DNA of 64,000 nt from Branchiostoma floridae (GCF_000003815.2 NC_049988.1:18549598-18613597), one strand, 5' to 3'. Shown: positions 1 to 12,254, counted from the stretch's first letter. Program-made: numbers and translations. Notes: a model not told the origin generated them from the letters alone.

Positions 1-140
1 AATAGTAACGCAGTTTCACTTTATCCGAAATATTGCAGTTTGAACCACCGTCCGCCGATTGATTTTCCCCAGCTACTATGATTTTAAAACACCGGATATA
101 GGTTACCCCACAGATAAAAGTGAACTAGAGTTATAATAAA
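1..140. repeat. MITE fragment, right end
   Basis: The right part (about 92-136: CCGGATATAGGTTACC, then GTGAACTAGAGTTATAA) matches the terminal repeat of the element at 62163-62388 and a piece near 14458-14500. The left half also resembles that family (TTGCAGTTTGAA...CACCGT) but runs off the window edge. Confidence 0.55.
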
Positions 141-925
141 TCGACTTTTGGCGTAAACACTAACTTCACAAGATCTCGATTATATACAGAATTTTCCCCA
201 ACTTTGTCCAACTCTTATAAGTTAAAGCAATAGCTTCCTCAACACACAACACGACATAAAGAAGTCCCTCTATTCCCCCTAACCCCTTGATTACCACCCT
301 GTGCCCCTGTAATCAATGAGAACGCTTGGCGCCGCATCAGAAATAGTCACGCCCCCCTCCCCATATTAATGTCTTCGATACTCTCGCACTTTGAAGACAG
401 ACGTAAAGCTTCAGACAGACCCAAGACAGACCCAAGACAGATTGATGTCTTTACAATGAAGGAAATGACGGAGCGATGATCACTAGCCGTGTCTACAGAA
501 AAGCACAATGTCTCCGAGTCTAGCCGGTATTGTACGCCCGTCAGTCAGGATTCGTGACGCCTTCCATCACAGTTCCTGCGGGAGGAGGAACGAGAGGCTC
601 GGTCACGTGATCACTCTCGTTCGCAGCATTGCTAAGACGCCGATGCCGTCCCTCGTGTGATCATGATGATGTCATTCTCAGACGACAGTTTCGCGACGAA
701 TGATTTTGTTGTCTGAATTTCGAAGGACACTTGCTGTCGAGCTTTCACAATTGATATTCATCATGGTCTGAATATTATTCTTATTTTGAACAGTGACTGA
801 CGAAAACTTGTAACGTTACAACGAAGGTTTTTCTAAAACCTCTTCGTGATTTACTACAAGGCAAATAAAGTCCTCACTGGAGCTCGGGATGTGTGTTCAA
901 AGGGTCAACAGAGAGAACTATCTCG

Positions 926-1080
926 ATGGAGACGTATGTTGCCTTCTTGTCAATGGTTGTCCTCTTAGTTTTAGTCTCTGCTTACTCTTGCTGCGAGCCA
1001 AGGTCACGAAGGTCACACAAACACGTCACGTCCAGAACAGGGCTCTTTTACCCACGATCCATTTCACCTCATCGGGGCAT
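926..1080 (+). CDS. Possible first coding exon with signal peptide or membrane anchor
   Basis: From ATG 926 (an upstream in-frame ATG lies at 893) the frame gives 51 codons. It starts METYVAFLSMVVLLVLVSAY, a hydrophobic stretch typical of a signal peptide or anchor, and then turns basic (SRRSHKH). The frame meets a consensus donor, GCAT|GTAAGG, leaving two bases over. The death-domain exon at 5886 needs one base from its predecessor, so at least one unidentified exon would have to lie between them if both belong to one gene. No family is recognised. It may be a chance ORF. Confidence 0.25.
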
Positions 1081-2655
1081 GTAAGGATACGTCATCGTGA
1101 CGTCAGCGCATTCGAACAGCAACGAGGCAAGCTGTAACGTTAATACAGATGTGACAATCGACTACAAGTCAAAAACACAGTCAAAGCAGTATGTTTGACA
1201 CTCAATGGTTAAGAAATAATGAAGTATATGTACAGAAAAAAAGCAACTACAAAATGACAACATGCTTGTATTTTCGCATTTATATCCGCCATTGAATGAA
1301 GAAAGTTTTTTTTTTACATAGTTTTCTTCACGAGGTTTCATTGCACTCTGTCGTAATTTTGTACTGTGGAAAGTTGTAACTGTTGCGAGTGTTCAAAAAG
1401 TGCGAAGAGGTCGTCGCAAAAAAGCTACCACCGCCTCAAGAAAAGAGGTTATGAAAAGTTCATCCTCGTAAAAGAGCGAGACGCAACTTCTCTTTCACAG
1501 AGTCTCCCAAACTGTGGTTTGATGCACTTCTGTCACAAAAGGACAGATAACAACTGTTAACTCGGGTTTTTATGAACTCGTTAACTGCGAACAAACCGTA
1601 CAAGCTTTTTACCAACTATAACTTCCAGACATTTTGTGGGACAAAGTTCGTAAACGGAAGCCAGTAAAACTTTGTTGCCGTCCTTTTGCCCCGAGTCATC
1701 ATTCCATCAAGGTCTAAAGCATTCCGCAGTGCTGGGCACATATTTACAAACCGTAAAACCTCGCGATAAATAGCGAGAAGTCGTAAAATTGCCACAATCG
1801 TTCTCAGAAGCAGTATTGTGGCGAAAAGTTCAGTGAGATGACAAATTTACGCGCTTCAATTCAGACCGAGTCCCGTGATGTTTTATTTACAAATCGTAAA
1901 ATCCGCGTAGTTTTCTCACAACGGTTAAAATGCTGACATATTAGAACACGTGTATATTCAGGACACGTTTTGCTTGTACCAAGGACATTGCATGACATCC
2001 TTGGTTTGCACAAGGAGGTTTGCACTGATAAAATTGGTAATTGAAGCTATCCGGTTAGCGTCATAGTCAGTTTAGGCAGTAATTATCTAATTTCAAAGCA
2101 TACCTATAAGAATCCAACGAAGTCTCAGTGTTGTACCCCTGCTTTTTCAGCATTTTTAAATGTCGGTGTAGTAGTGTACATTACAACTCTTTGTAGTAGG
2201 AGGGTAGATTCCCAGGAAAGCGCTGCCCCCAAAGATACAAGTACAAACACAGTAAACGGCCGCAAATGTGCTCTCCAAGTAGAGGCTATGCTTCAGCTGA
2301 TTTTTAGTTTTTAAGCTGGTGGTCAAAAAGAAAACGAGACAAACAGAAAGCCCCACAAAAACGCAAAAAATAGAAGTGAAAAAACAGCCGTAGCCTAGCC
2401 TCTGCTTGGAGCTCCGGAGAGTAACAACCGCAAAGGGCCAACAAACCAACCCCGACGGATTCGTCTGCTCGGGGATTAGTAATTATCTCGTGCTCGGGGA
2501 TCTCTGAGCGCGGAAGGCACGCTGAACGGTGTGCTCTAATGAGGGGTGAATTTAATAATTGATGTCCTGTTATGAGAAAACAGAAACAAACACTCTGGTT
2601 GTCATGGTTATAGAATTCCAATATCGTACTGTCACAGTGTCAATCAAATGATCAC
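1081..2655. other. Non-coding stretch, no supported gene
   Basis: The sequence is AT-rich, with recurrent CGTAA/CGTAAA motifs between about 1350 and 1930. A Cys-rich open frame at 1366-1560 starts on GTG and has no splice signals or recognisable domain. Around 2300-2420 there is a decayed end of the AAGCAGAGG repeat family (see 22583-22727). Confidence 0.4.
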
Positions 2656-2800
2656 CAAGCAGATCCTACGGTAGCATAGGATAGTATAAAAGTTGGCAAA
2701 GGAGTGTAGCCGGCCTAGGAGTGTGTAGCCGGTAGCCTTGGCGCACTCCTAGGCCGGTTACACTCCTTTGCCAGCTTTTGATACTATCTTATGGTACCGA
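2656..2800. repeat. Palindromic MITE, CAAGCAGATC family, copy 1
   Basis: Starts CAAGCAGATCCTACGGTAGC and folds back on itself: ATAGTATAAAAGTTGGCAAA pairs with TTTGCCAGCTTTTGATACTAT. The centre repeats AGTGTAGCCGG and AGGCCGGTTAC. The outermost right terminus is eroded. Related copies lie at 14803-14955 and 34519-34673. Confidence 0.8.
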
Positions 2801-5800
2801 ACACGCCTATTTAAAAAGTAAGTTGACAACTCCCTAAGCATACGTTAGGCTGGTGTATAAAAAAATCACAAAATAGATAGCCCGATGAAAACGCCTAAAA
2901 AGACCAAATTAAGATGAAGGCAGCCTAACTTCTGCATGCAATGTTATTTTTTGTGGTAAAATTGTCAGAAACAGAACAGATCCAACTATGGGTCTATACG
3001 ACAACATTTTCCCGTTACAACACAGTTTAACTTTGTTCCACAAACACGTCATAATGTCCTTGGTTAAACACATTCTCAGCAGTCCCAAGAATTCTTTCAA
3101 TTTGTTATAGTAAACTTGATATCTTCGGACAAATGCGACCGAACCCTTCGATAAAGGCTGCAAGAGAACAACGCTTCTCACAGTCACAAGGCGACCATCC
3201 AAACATGGTCTTGACGTCCATACCACAAGGGTAGTTAAGCTTGAGAAAATCCAGACACAATGACGGAATGACGGGCCCTTTGGCGAGGCCAACGCCTCCC
3301 AAATCATCGGCTAAAAGAGGAACACTCGAACAATGGCGCGTCTCTTGATAATGACACCTAATGATCCACTGGATCGAACAGGAGACTCCACTGGACCGAG
3401 AGAATAATACAGCTGCATTACAAGGTGTTTTTATTTGTTTTGAGTTCGTGATCCGGTGGTTGGATTCAGATTTGGAGAGTGAAACATGGTGTTCCCCGCC
3501 TTTCTTCGCTTTTCGCGATATTCACTGATTTATCGCAAACATAGGGGGCCTTGTTAAGAGTGGGTCAAGTACTGACATCGCAGACGACAGTTGCTGCACT
3601 CAAGTTGTAAGGATGTGTAACTTGGAACATCTAGCCACTTTTTCGTATAACACTACGAGTCTAGAATACAATTTCTTGAAATATAGAAATACAAACAGCG
3701 GAAACATGCCGAGATCAAGGCATCGCCACAAGTCGATTAGAAAGTTCTTCGGCCTTCTATTATTCATAACCTTGAAGTTTTACGCCAATCAGGATTTGTC
3801 AAATCAAAGAGAATACGTAATTCGGCCATTATAATAACGTAAACCGTACTTAAGCGTCACGTAAACTTTGTATTACGTCAATGTGAAATTTTATGATCCG
3901 TAAAACTTAGCAGGGACGTCAGCCAAAGCAAGGTTGAATAAAAGACAGCCTTCCAAGTTTTTGTCCTCTGGGCATCATTTTCTTTTAGGAGCCACTCATA
4001 AGGTCATGAAGTGGGCAGATCGCCAACCATTGTCGGCAAAAAACAGAAGTCGATAACTCTGTCATTGTTACACAAGTAAGGTCTGTGTCATGTCTGCGCA
4101 GAAATCAGACATAGACCTGTCAAGGGCGCCCTTTGAGCGTTAAGGAAACCAAAATTACAAATTCCGGAACGCGAGTAATTTGGCGGCCTAACGACTGCAA
4201 AATCGTTAATTACGCCAACTGTCGCACGAACAGGGCCCCTCCCAGTGTGGGGATCGTTTATCAGCTTTGCGGTCGCCATTTGCACTTTTGTTCTAAATAA
4301 TGGCGGATGACACGTGACTGTGACCCTTGACACCGTTGCTTGGTAACGGACCAAAACAGCCGGTAGGGCCCATGTGTCATTATGAAGGAATGGATATATA
4401 AATACTGAGCAGTCATTATGAGGGAGTGGACATGGCGTAACATAGGGGCTGTTTTGGAACCTTGTTGTGGTCAAGGTCACAGGGGACAACGAGTCAAAAT
4501 GTCGTCTGTCAGTCTCTTTTCCATTGCAGACTATAGAAATTTGCCTTCATAATACTTCAGCACCATTTTTAAGATTAAAGTTCCTCTTTGGTAAACGGTG
4601 TGCTACGCCCCCACAGTACAATAAGACGCCATGCTAATTTGCATAGATTATCTTATATTCAATAAAATACTTCAGAAAAAAAGAAACTCTGATGGTATTT
4701 TGTAAACATCAAAAACAACTCCAAAGCCACCACAACTGAATACCTTAGGGGAACCTCAGAGTGAAATTTATGGTCTTAATCAATAAGAAGGAACGGTGAT
4801 ATTACAACCACAATGAAAATGCTAGTCTTTTTATGATTCCTATAACGCTAGTTTCTCACTGTGTGTAATTATAACGCTCCTACCAACATGCCATATACCA
4901 GACGCTAGCAATTTGTCGTAAACGAATGATTGGAACTCATGTTCTAGTTCTATGATTCTATTCCCTTGGATATAATTACGACGAGGATTAGCTCTACTCT
5001 TGGGAGGGGGCGCGTAGCTTTCATGTCTGAGTATTTCTTTGCAATTATTCCTCAAGGACGCATTATGCTACACAGTACTATGCGATTGTGGAAAGAAATG
5101 TTATGTTGATGTGGAAACGGAAAGATTATTTTCAACCTGACAAATACGAAAATCGACGGATTGGCCTGGGGTTTCAGTAACAAATTGTTCTGCCCCATTT
5201 GAATTCAAAAGTCAACCGTTGCAAAGAAGAGTTTCTCTGGCAAACGAAGTCTTTTCAGTATCGAGCAAAACAAGCCAAAATAACGCCGCAATTTTCATCT
5301 GCAGGTTTATTTTCATTTATATAAAGGCCTTTGTAGATCGACCATCGACCGACCTATTGGCCTTGCTGGTCTCATCATGGTAATCAGCTCTATGGTCTCA
5401 TGTACTGTGATTGTGAAGCGCCACATAGCGGCGCGGGGGCGAATATTTCGAACCCTTTCGATGTTGCGCGCAATGTTGTTGTGCGATTGTCGTGCGTTTG
5501 TCGGATAGCCATGCATATGGCACTGCACACGACTTTTTTCACTCCACCCTGACTTTGGTCCGATTCTTAAAAGGCTGTGGAAGGAGAGAAGTGGGCTCCA
5601 CTTTCATTACCATGCCCCTGCTGGTGTGTTACGCCGAAGGGTGGATATATTTAGATATATTAGATGTTAATGTATTGCAGACAAGGGATTTTTAGAGTCA
5701 GTCAATGGCTTTGTCTTAGTTATTCATTTTTGTATATTGGCTATATAGATACAGGTAGACATAGTGGATAACTCTCCGCTGTCGATACGGCCTTTAAAAT

Positions 5801-5885
5801 GATATGGACCAGTCTTTACCTTTATTTGCCAACACAGAATGAGATGAATTTTCATACTGACCGTGTTTTGTTGTTTCCCCTGCAG
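2801..5885. other. Non-coding stretch, no supported gene
   Basis: About 3 kb upstream of the death-domain exons. The open frames here (for example 2909-3307 on - and 3613-3834 on +) show no domain, no coding-like composition and no paired splice sites. At 2880-2905 there is a fragment of the AAGCAGAGG repeat family. Missing exons of the death-domain gene may be hidden here, but I could not identify any. Confidence 0.4.
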
Positions 5886-5990
5886 CTCTCCAGCGAGCCC
5901 TGGCGCTAGTGGAGGAGATATACGACGGGAAGCAGTGGAAGCGACTCGCCACCCGCCTGACGTGGCCGGACGGTGCGCACATCACAGCCG
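5886..5990 (+). CDS. Death-domain protein, penultimate exon
   Basis: An exon between a strong acceptor (TTTCCCCTGCAG|) and donor (CCG|GTAAGG). Its open frame takes one base from the previous exon, gives 34 codons and leaves one base. The residues include ALVEEIYDGKQWKRLATRL. The W-K-R-L-A pattern is the helix 1-2 signature of death domains (six-helix adaptor modules in apoptosis and innate signalling). It joins in phase to 6502, forming a Glu codon across the junction. Upstream exons were not identified, so the full architecture (receptor or adaptor) is unknown. Confidence 0.75.
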
Positions 5991-6015
5991 GTAAGGCCAC
6001 TTATCTCTGAAAAAT

Positions 6016-6270
6016 CAGTCACACGAGCGTAGATATCACGTCCGTATGAGGTCAGTATTGACTTTTTTCATACGCAGTCGTACGCACAATACTCACCTCA
6101 AACGCATCTCATACGCATCTGACAGTTTTAGGTACGCGTATGTCTGCTTACCTAAAACTGAGACAAAACGATCGAAATGCATATGAATTGCGTATTGTGC
6201 GGACGACTACGTATGAAGAAACTGTCAATACGGAACTCATACGGACTTCATATACACGCTCGTTTGACTG
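6016..6270. repeat. Palindromic MITE in the death-domain intron
   Basis: Terminal inverted repeats CAGTCACACGAGCG and CGCTCGTTTGACTG close a near-complete foldback. CGTCCGTATGAGGTCAGTAT in the left arm matches the complement of the right arm, and the centre pairs GTTTTAGGTA with TACCTAAAAC. The element fills most of the 511-bp intron 5991-6501. Confidence 0.8.
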
Positions 6271-6501
6271 TACCTCAAACCGGGTTCACACATGAGTATA
6301 TATTAAAGTCCGTATGGAATTCTTAGCCTCTACCGGGCTCTATAGGTCGCGAGGAAAATAGCAGACAGTACACACATAACATGATATATGTTTGATAGTG
6401 TGCTTTTCCTACACTGTTGGCTTAAGTTTATCCGAGGTATTGTTTCATACTTAACGTGATTCAAACACTAACATTTCATGACGTTATTTTCATTTTCACA
6501 G

Positions 6502-6686
6502 AGGACATGGCCGCCATCCAGGCCCGTTGTCCTGACGACATCCCCGCGCAGGCGCAGAAGATGCTGATGTTGTGGAGGGCGCGCTGCGGCAAGATGGCGT
6601 CGACGGAGTCCCTCATGCTCGCGCTGAAGTCAAGCGACCAGACGGACGTTGCGGAAAGGATCGAAAAGCTGTTAGATCAACAGTGA
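6502..6686 (+). CDS. Death-domain protein, terminal exon
   Basis: The acceptor TTTTCACAG| is followed by 60 codons and TGA (6684-6686). The residues DMAAIQARCPDDIPAQAQKM then LMLWRAR are the helix 3-5 region of a death domain (Ile-x-x-x-x-Pro-Asp-Asp, Gln-x-Met-Leu-x-x-Trp). The end, MLALKSSDQTDVAERIEKLL, is helix 6 as in TNF-receptor/FADD-type domains. With the previous exon it makes a 95-residue C-terminal death domain that finishes 3 residues before the stop. It should act as a homotypic docking module. FADD-like, EDARADD-like and TNFR-like identities cannot be separated from this part alone. Confidence 0.8.
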
Positions 6687-8885
6687 AATTATAAATTATG
6701 TGATTAAAAGAAGATATGTGTCAGGATAGAGATTGCGATCTAGCAGAATATATTGCCGATTCTGTCGGTAGAAGTCTGTAAACTCAAAGATATTCAATTG
6801 AAAGAGAGACAGAATTCATAAACTTCAATTCATGACATTGAAGATCAATAGATGTAGTTGATATTTAGGAAAATGGAAGTTCGTCCGAAAAAAAAAATAT
6901 CCTGGTAACTCCACATAACTCGGGAAAGCGACAATTCTGCTAGATAGCTATTTCTACCCTTTTATATAAGTTATGTACATAACGTTATATGTGTATATAG
7001 CAACCGTTTGTGAAGATTGATCAGCAAAGTTTGTAGGAGCATAATTTTAGGAAAGAAGCCATCTTGAAATATTCTGAACGATTTGACTTTGAATCGTTCA
7101 TGCCATTCTAAAAGCCATGTGGATTATATAGGCCAGCTTAGGCTTAGGTCACATTTCCAAACCGGGGCCCGGCCGGGATGTTAAAAGGAACGAAAAAGTA
7201 AAATATATACCTAAAAATATACACAAATCATGCCCACGAATCTCATTTTGAAATGTTGTGTATTTTGGTGTCTTTTATATCATTCTTTTCGCTCCCTAAA
7301 GCTGCCCGGCCGGGCCCCGGCTTGGAAATGTGACCTAAGCCTTAGAGGGGAACTAACCTTTTGGAGTTGAGGTATTGAATGCCGCATAAGTTTACGTCAA
7401 AATTCGACAGTTCGTTGCAAGCGATATGGTTTGCCATACGATTTTTCTCATTGTGTCAAACCGCGATACACACTTCGCTAGTCAGCTTGAAAAAAGAACG
7501 TGCCACATGTGAAAAACTGAGAAACTGCCACTTCAAAATCTCGCGAGAACAAGTTTTGTTTGGCCGGGATTTTGCGTTACTTGGTCCGTTGCCATATGTA
7601 ACCCGTAAGCTGGGCTAGAAGTCAAGAGATGTCAGTGTGGAATTCTAAACGTGTAGCAATTCTACATACGCACTTAGCTCCATACGGCAAGGAGGCCAGA
7701 GTGCCAAAAATATCCTCTGCTTGCTTGCTGAAAAAGAACACGTAGGTTCGAGATTGGCCAAACGGGGTAAATACTTTGCTAAATAGACATGTCTCAAACA
7801 CACAGTTTGCAAAGTAGCGGACATTTGTAACCATGTGGGTAATTGTGACTGGGTGTTTCCGGTTTGAGAAAAACGGAGTACACCCCTGTTCTTCAAGCTG
7901 AAGTTTCGGTGGGGGGATTATAGTACTGGCCGCGATTTCGTAGTCATAGTACTGCTTCCTTTCAAGAAATCGCAGTCACTACTACCCCCGTACCGAATCT
8001 CTTGGAGAATGATATACCCAATCCTTGCCAAACCCGTACGTACATAACTTTGATATAAGATTTGTGCATTATATACTTTGTTCATTTCTTGAACAAGTGG
8101 CATCTTACTTGTATTATTGGCATGGGAACATATACATATGTATTTGGAAGGGAAGGTATTTCATACTTAATTTTAATGATTACAAAACGTAGAACTTTAA
8201 GCCGAATATTTTTGATTTCGTCCTGGAATTGTACTATAGGCCACAATATAAGATACTAGAATGGAGTTTAGGTAATTTATTTGTATCATTATGTTTCATT
8301 GGTGTACATAATGATCTCGGTGGAGGCCTCGAGAAGCTTGTAATTTATTTCGAAACCCAATAATTTATTTCTCTCGTATGTATGATACTTGAATATTGGA
8401 AGGGTTCTAAGACAGTTTTAGCGGCACATTTGCGCCAGCCGATTCGAATATTGTGGAGCATGTTGTTCCATACTGTAAGTGTAAATAAGTATTCTGTAAA
8501 CTGCAACTGTGTACAGATGCAACTGGAATTCTCTATGTGCCAAGCATACGGAATTTGGACACAAGGCAATATAACATTTGCGACAGTTTTCTTCTTCTTG
8601 GGAACAGCATTTAACAAACGATATGAAAATATGCTAAATTTTGTGCGTCCTTGACGATTTTCTGTCTAACGTTATGTCCCATAATTCTGTAATGGTGGTC
8701 TTGAAAATCTGCAATTCTACCGTTTGTATAAAATGATGACAAATGAAGACAATCTTGTAATTTGGTTAGAAAAATGGTTATGGAAATTCTGGAATCTATG
8801 CACGTGTTGAGTACAAACAGATTTGTTTAGTTTGTAGTTTTCTGGGTTCAGGTTGGTTTGTAATAAAGCGGTTACTCTGAAACGT
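6687..8885 (+). other. Probable 3'UTR of the death-domain gene
   Basis: AT-rich DNA without coding frames after the TGA at 6684. The first clear AATAAA is at 8862-8867, followed within 80 bp by a GT-rich tract, the arrangement expected of a polyadenylation site. If correct, the UTR is about 2.2 kb and carries a MITE at 7141-7341. Transcript evidence is lacking. Confidence 0.35.
7141..7341. repeat. MITE with 3-bp TTA target duplication (PIF/Harbinger-like)
   Basis: Terminal inverted repeats GGCTTAGGTCACATTTCC and GGAAATGTGACCTAAGCC are perfect over 18 bp. They extend inward as CGGGGCCCGGCCGGG and GCCGGGCCCCGG. The element is flanked by TTA on both sides. The same family occurs at 54751-55116 with TAA flanks. 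A TWA target duplication is typical of PIF/Harbinger elements. Confidence 0.8.
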
Positions 8886-8934
8886 ATTGTTGCCTGTTAC
8901 GTGCTATGGCTTTATGTATCAATGTATTGTATAC

Positions 8935-9150
8935 GTGTGTGAGTGTGTGTGTGCGTGTGACTGTGTGTGTGTGTGTGTCTGTGTGTGTAAGAAAAAGGGA
9001 GAAAGTGTGTATCTGTAAGAACGGGGAGAAAGTTATGTGTGTGTCTGTGAGTTTTTGTGTGCGTGTGTTTCAACTTTGTGTGTGCGTGTGTGTGTGTGTA
9101 CGTCCGTGCAAGAGAGAGAGAGAGAGAGCGTATGTTAATAATAATAATAA
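8935..9150. repeat. TG/AG/AAT microsatellite tract
   Basis: Interrupted (TG)n from 8935 to 9100, then (AG)n at 9110-9128 and (AAT)n at 9137-9150. The open frames across it are artefacts of the simple repeat. Confidence 0.9.
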
Positions 9151-9716
9151 TGGTTTATCCAGATGTAACAGTTTTGCCACATTGCAGCCAAGGGCGGAAT
9201 TGCGTGGGAAACTTCAGAGTAATTTTTTTCGTTAGGTTGCGCTCCTTGTGGCAACCACGTATGTATTGAGCTCCGCCAATTGCAAGTATTCCTCTTTTTA
9301 GTGTTAACTTCGTGTTAGACCAAGTCCAACTCCACAACTATGTTAGTGAACTGTTCCTGAATGTTTATGGAACTCTTGTAGAAAATTTTGGGCACAGTGG
9401 CAAGAAGTTTTTTCGAATCTGTGATTTGAGACGTTGTGCAAAGACAATGACTCCACAATGGACTCAGACCCCGCTACGGTACTCCTTGAATTTCCTCTGG
9501 GCAGCTGTGCCGTCCGGTCCAGACCTGAAGGACCATCTACTCCGCCTCGGAATCTGGAAATGGAGATGTAGGCCAAGGGGGGAGAAATCAGGGAAACTCT
9601 TTCAACGTAAGCATGGTAAGATTTCCCCCATTATCGGCAATAGACTCTTGTTATGCAGATGTACAGCGTCCTTACCTGACTCAAGCCATGTCCGAGTACA
9701 GAAATGCAAATCAGAC
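9151..9716. other. Unassigned stretch with one exon-like frame
   Basis: Mostly non-coding. A + frame from ATG 9452 is open for 37 codons and ends at a TAG within GAGATGTAGG. Its composition looks exon-like (MDSDPATVLLEFPLG...), but no convincing acceptor, donor or homologue supports it. Confidence 0.25.
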
Positions 9717-9785
9717 GGCGTGTGTGTGTATGTGTGTGTGTGTGTGTGTAGTTGTCACTATGTGTGTGTGTTTGTCTGTGTACTT
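9717..9785. repeat. TG microsatellite
   Basis: Interrupted (TG)n tract directly after the stretch above. Confidence 0.85.
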
Positions 9786-10438
9786 GTAACTTAACGCGAT
9801 CCCGAGCATTTTGAAATCTACTTTATATCTCATTGTTCAAAACCACAGTTTTCTTGAAAGACGCTTAACGGAGAACGAATACAAAAAAAAAGGCTTCCGT
9901 GTTCCCTCGACTGTTAACGTCTAGGTGGGGCTCTAAATCCGCAGGATTACTTTCATGTTACCGTAATCCTTTATAATTAAATCACGGGAAGAGTCTCTTC
10001 ATAAATCACAGCACCCATAATCTCAGACAATCCTATAGATTACACTCCATTGTGTTTCATCTAATAAAAATGGCCATTTTTCTTCTTGACCAATTTCTGG
10101 GCGGTTTTATTTGTCTCAACTGTTTCCCTTGAACTACTAAAATGTGTCTTCCTCCCCTTTGTACATAGGATAAACCTGTTCTTCAACTCCTTTGTATATC
10201 AATTCACTGCTAGGATATAGATTCTACAAAAACTTTCTGCTTCAAGATTTCTCCAGTGTCACTGACGAAAGACACAGGATGACTGTCTGAAAAGGCTGTC
10301 TGACCGTTTCCAAAGTCATATCCAGTTGTTTGTGGAACTGGTTTTTGGCGGGTTTTATATGTAGCGTGTGGGTTTTCTGTGGCGTTGAATGGCTGATAAG
10401 CTAGGCTAGCGGACATTAACCTGGTATCCAGCCGTAAT

Positions 10439-10504
10439 ATAGCTCCCGAGTCTCTTCTCTCCTCTTCGTAATTAGGAAGAGGAGAGAAGAGACTCGGGAG
10501 CTAT
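10439..10504. repeat. Perfect 29-bp inverted repeat with 8-base loop
   Basis: The arm ATAGCTCCCGAGTCTCTTCT... is repeated exactly in inverse after the loop GTAATTAG (10468-10475). The right arm runs straight into a SINE-like body containing a tRNA B box (10502-10740), so the stem may be an inverted duplication of the SINE head. Confidence 0.85.
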
Positions 10505-10740
10505 GAGATCAAGAGGTCATGGGTTCGATTCCTGACTTGACAATTGTGTTCATGAGAAAGGCTCTTAACACGACTTCCCTCGCTCCCCTACGCATAAAAA
10601 TGGGTATCTGACTTTGGTTGGGGAAGTTAAAAAAAGGCAACGGAAGGACGTACCACTTACTAAGATAATGATCATAAGTGCAGTATCGGTTATACTTAAG
10701 TTTGAGGCTCAAACTGTCAATCTTTGGTCAATCAAAAGAT
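10502..10740 (+). mobile_element. tRNA-derived SINE, family 1
   Basis: Contains a B-box-like GGGTTCGATTCC (about 10521-10532), the tail phrase CTTAACACGACTTCCCTCGC, then GGGTATCTGACTTTGGTTGG and GGCAACGGAAGG. The same order, inverted, is found at 29855-30112, so this is a forward copy. Confidence 0.65.
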
Positions 10741-10745
10741 AAATT

Positions 10746-11942
10746 TTGGACGCTAAGCTGCCAATGTCTGTCTCTCCGGTTAAGTATGCTGATGACTTGA
10801 CAACTTCAGAGTTCCTCATGGGGTCATTACCCGGTCAGACCCAACTTGCGCTGGACTGTATTGATGAATGGGGCAAGTCTTTCTCCCTTGCCGCAAACAG
10901 CAAAAAAACCATGGACATGGTAATCAGCACCAGAAAAGAGGCCAATGTACCCTGTCCTCCCCATCCCACCATAGCTGGTAATGAGATCCAAAGGGTCACC
11001 ACCTTCAAGCTACTTGGTGTCCACATCTCTTATGACCTCACCTGGGATGCTCACATACAATACATGCTGAGCAGAGTCCGACCAAGGATTTACTACCTTT
11101 GCATCGCTAAGAAGGCGGGTCTCTCGGTAGACGTCTTAACCCAGATCTACCTAACGTTCATCAGACCGATCCTCGAATACGCGAGCCCTGTGTGGGGAGG
11201 ATTGCCAAATCATCTTTCGGACTCTCTTGAATCTGTTCAAAAGCGTTGTATGAGAATCATTGGACTTTCTGTTGACTCTATCCCAACACTAGCTAGTAGA
11301 CGTGACAGAGCCACATTGAGAACACTTGAACAAACCCTTCAGGACGAGTCTTCTCCTCTCTGGGCATTCTTAACCAGCCCCACGGACACTCACTACGGTC
11401 TACGCAGCAGAAGACGTTATCGCGCATCAATGGTCAGCAAAACGAAAAGACATGCAATGTCTTTCATCCCACGTGCCTTAAGGCTGCTGGATTGTGGGGA
11501 ACTGGAAGAATCACTTCAAGGACATCCAAAATGAAGCTCTTAACAAGGTGTTGGAAGATAAACTGTCTGGGACAGGTTTGGAATATGATATTGACATCTA
11601 GTTCTCCGGACGCTGTCGTCGCCATGTTGGTGGGTCGAATGGGAAGGGTTCCAAGATGGCTGCCAGTCATTCAAAACACAAATCATTCTAAAAGGGAATT
11701 CTCCATAGTCTGATATTTTTCATGTATGTAATATATGTAGAGGTAAAATATTCCAGTTGTGGTAGAGAAATTAGCAATATAATGGGATAAGGAATTTCCT
11801 GAGTAGCTTAAGTAGCACAGGTATGAGATCTTAAGTCGTTTTAAGGTCTTTTATTAAGAATGTTTGTAATTGATACGCAATTCAGACATGTACATTGACT
11901 GCCATGTATCTACAAATAAACTATTCATTCATTCATTCATTC
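10746..11942 (+). mobile_element. 5'-truncated non-LTR retrotransposon (CR1/L2-like LINE)
   Basis: An open frame from 10746 to a TGA at 11532-11534 gives about 262 residues of reverse transcriptase. It includes the catalytic YADD box (KYADDLT, near residue 15), then FKLLGVHISYDLTWDAHI and IYLTFIRPILEYASPVWG, which are the thumb and C-terminal motifs of CR1/L2-type LINEs. The N-terminal RT and endonuclease parts are missing, which is normal 5' truncation. After the stop is a non-coding 3' region ending in AATAAACT and an (ATTC)n tail at about 11924-11942. It is a dead copy. The exact clade would need a phylogeny. Confidence 0.85.
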
Positions 11943-12254
11943 AAATTGGATCGAAAGTTCTTTCTTGAATTGTTCTTGTTCTTCTTGTCTTTCATGGACC
12001 TTTCATATTTGTATTCATCGAGGACTAACTCATTGTGACTCCGCTATCTTCTAGTTTAACGCTTGAGTGGAGAGGGCGTGTCTGTTGGGTTGTGAGGTCA
12101 CACCTTATCATATCCTTAACTGCTTTTTGAACATTTCAATATGCTGCTTTAATAGAATATTGTTTCTTCGTGGTACAGTCCAACCTATCTTTAGTGACCG
12201 CTCAATGGGACTTAAAAGAAAATGGGCCACCGACACCATAGTTGAGTTAAATTC
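11943..12254. other. Non-coding stretch
   Basis: Nothing recognisable between the LINE tail and the SINE-like repeat that follows. Confidence 0.5.

Noticed and set aside
1366-1560. Cys-rich frame (CNCCEC...) as a missing exon of the death-domain gene, for example a receptor repeat
   Set aside because: The Cys spacing does not match a TNF-receptor repeat, it needs a GTG start, and no splice sites frame it.
9452-9565. Frame starting MDSDPATVLLEFPLG as a coding exon
   Set aside because: The composition is attractive, but there is no good acceptor, the only nearby donor overlaps the stop codon, and no homologue is recognised.
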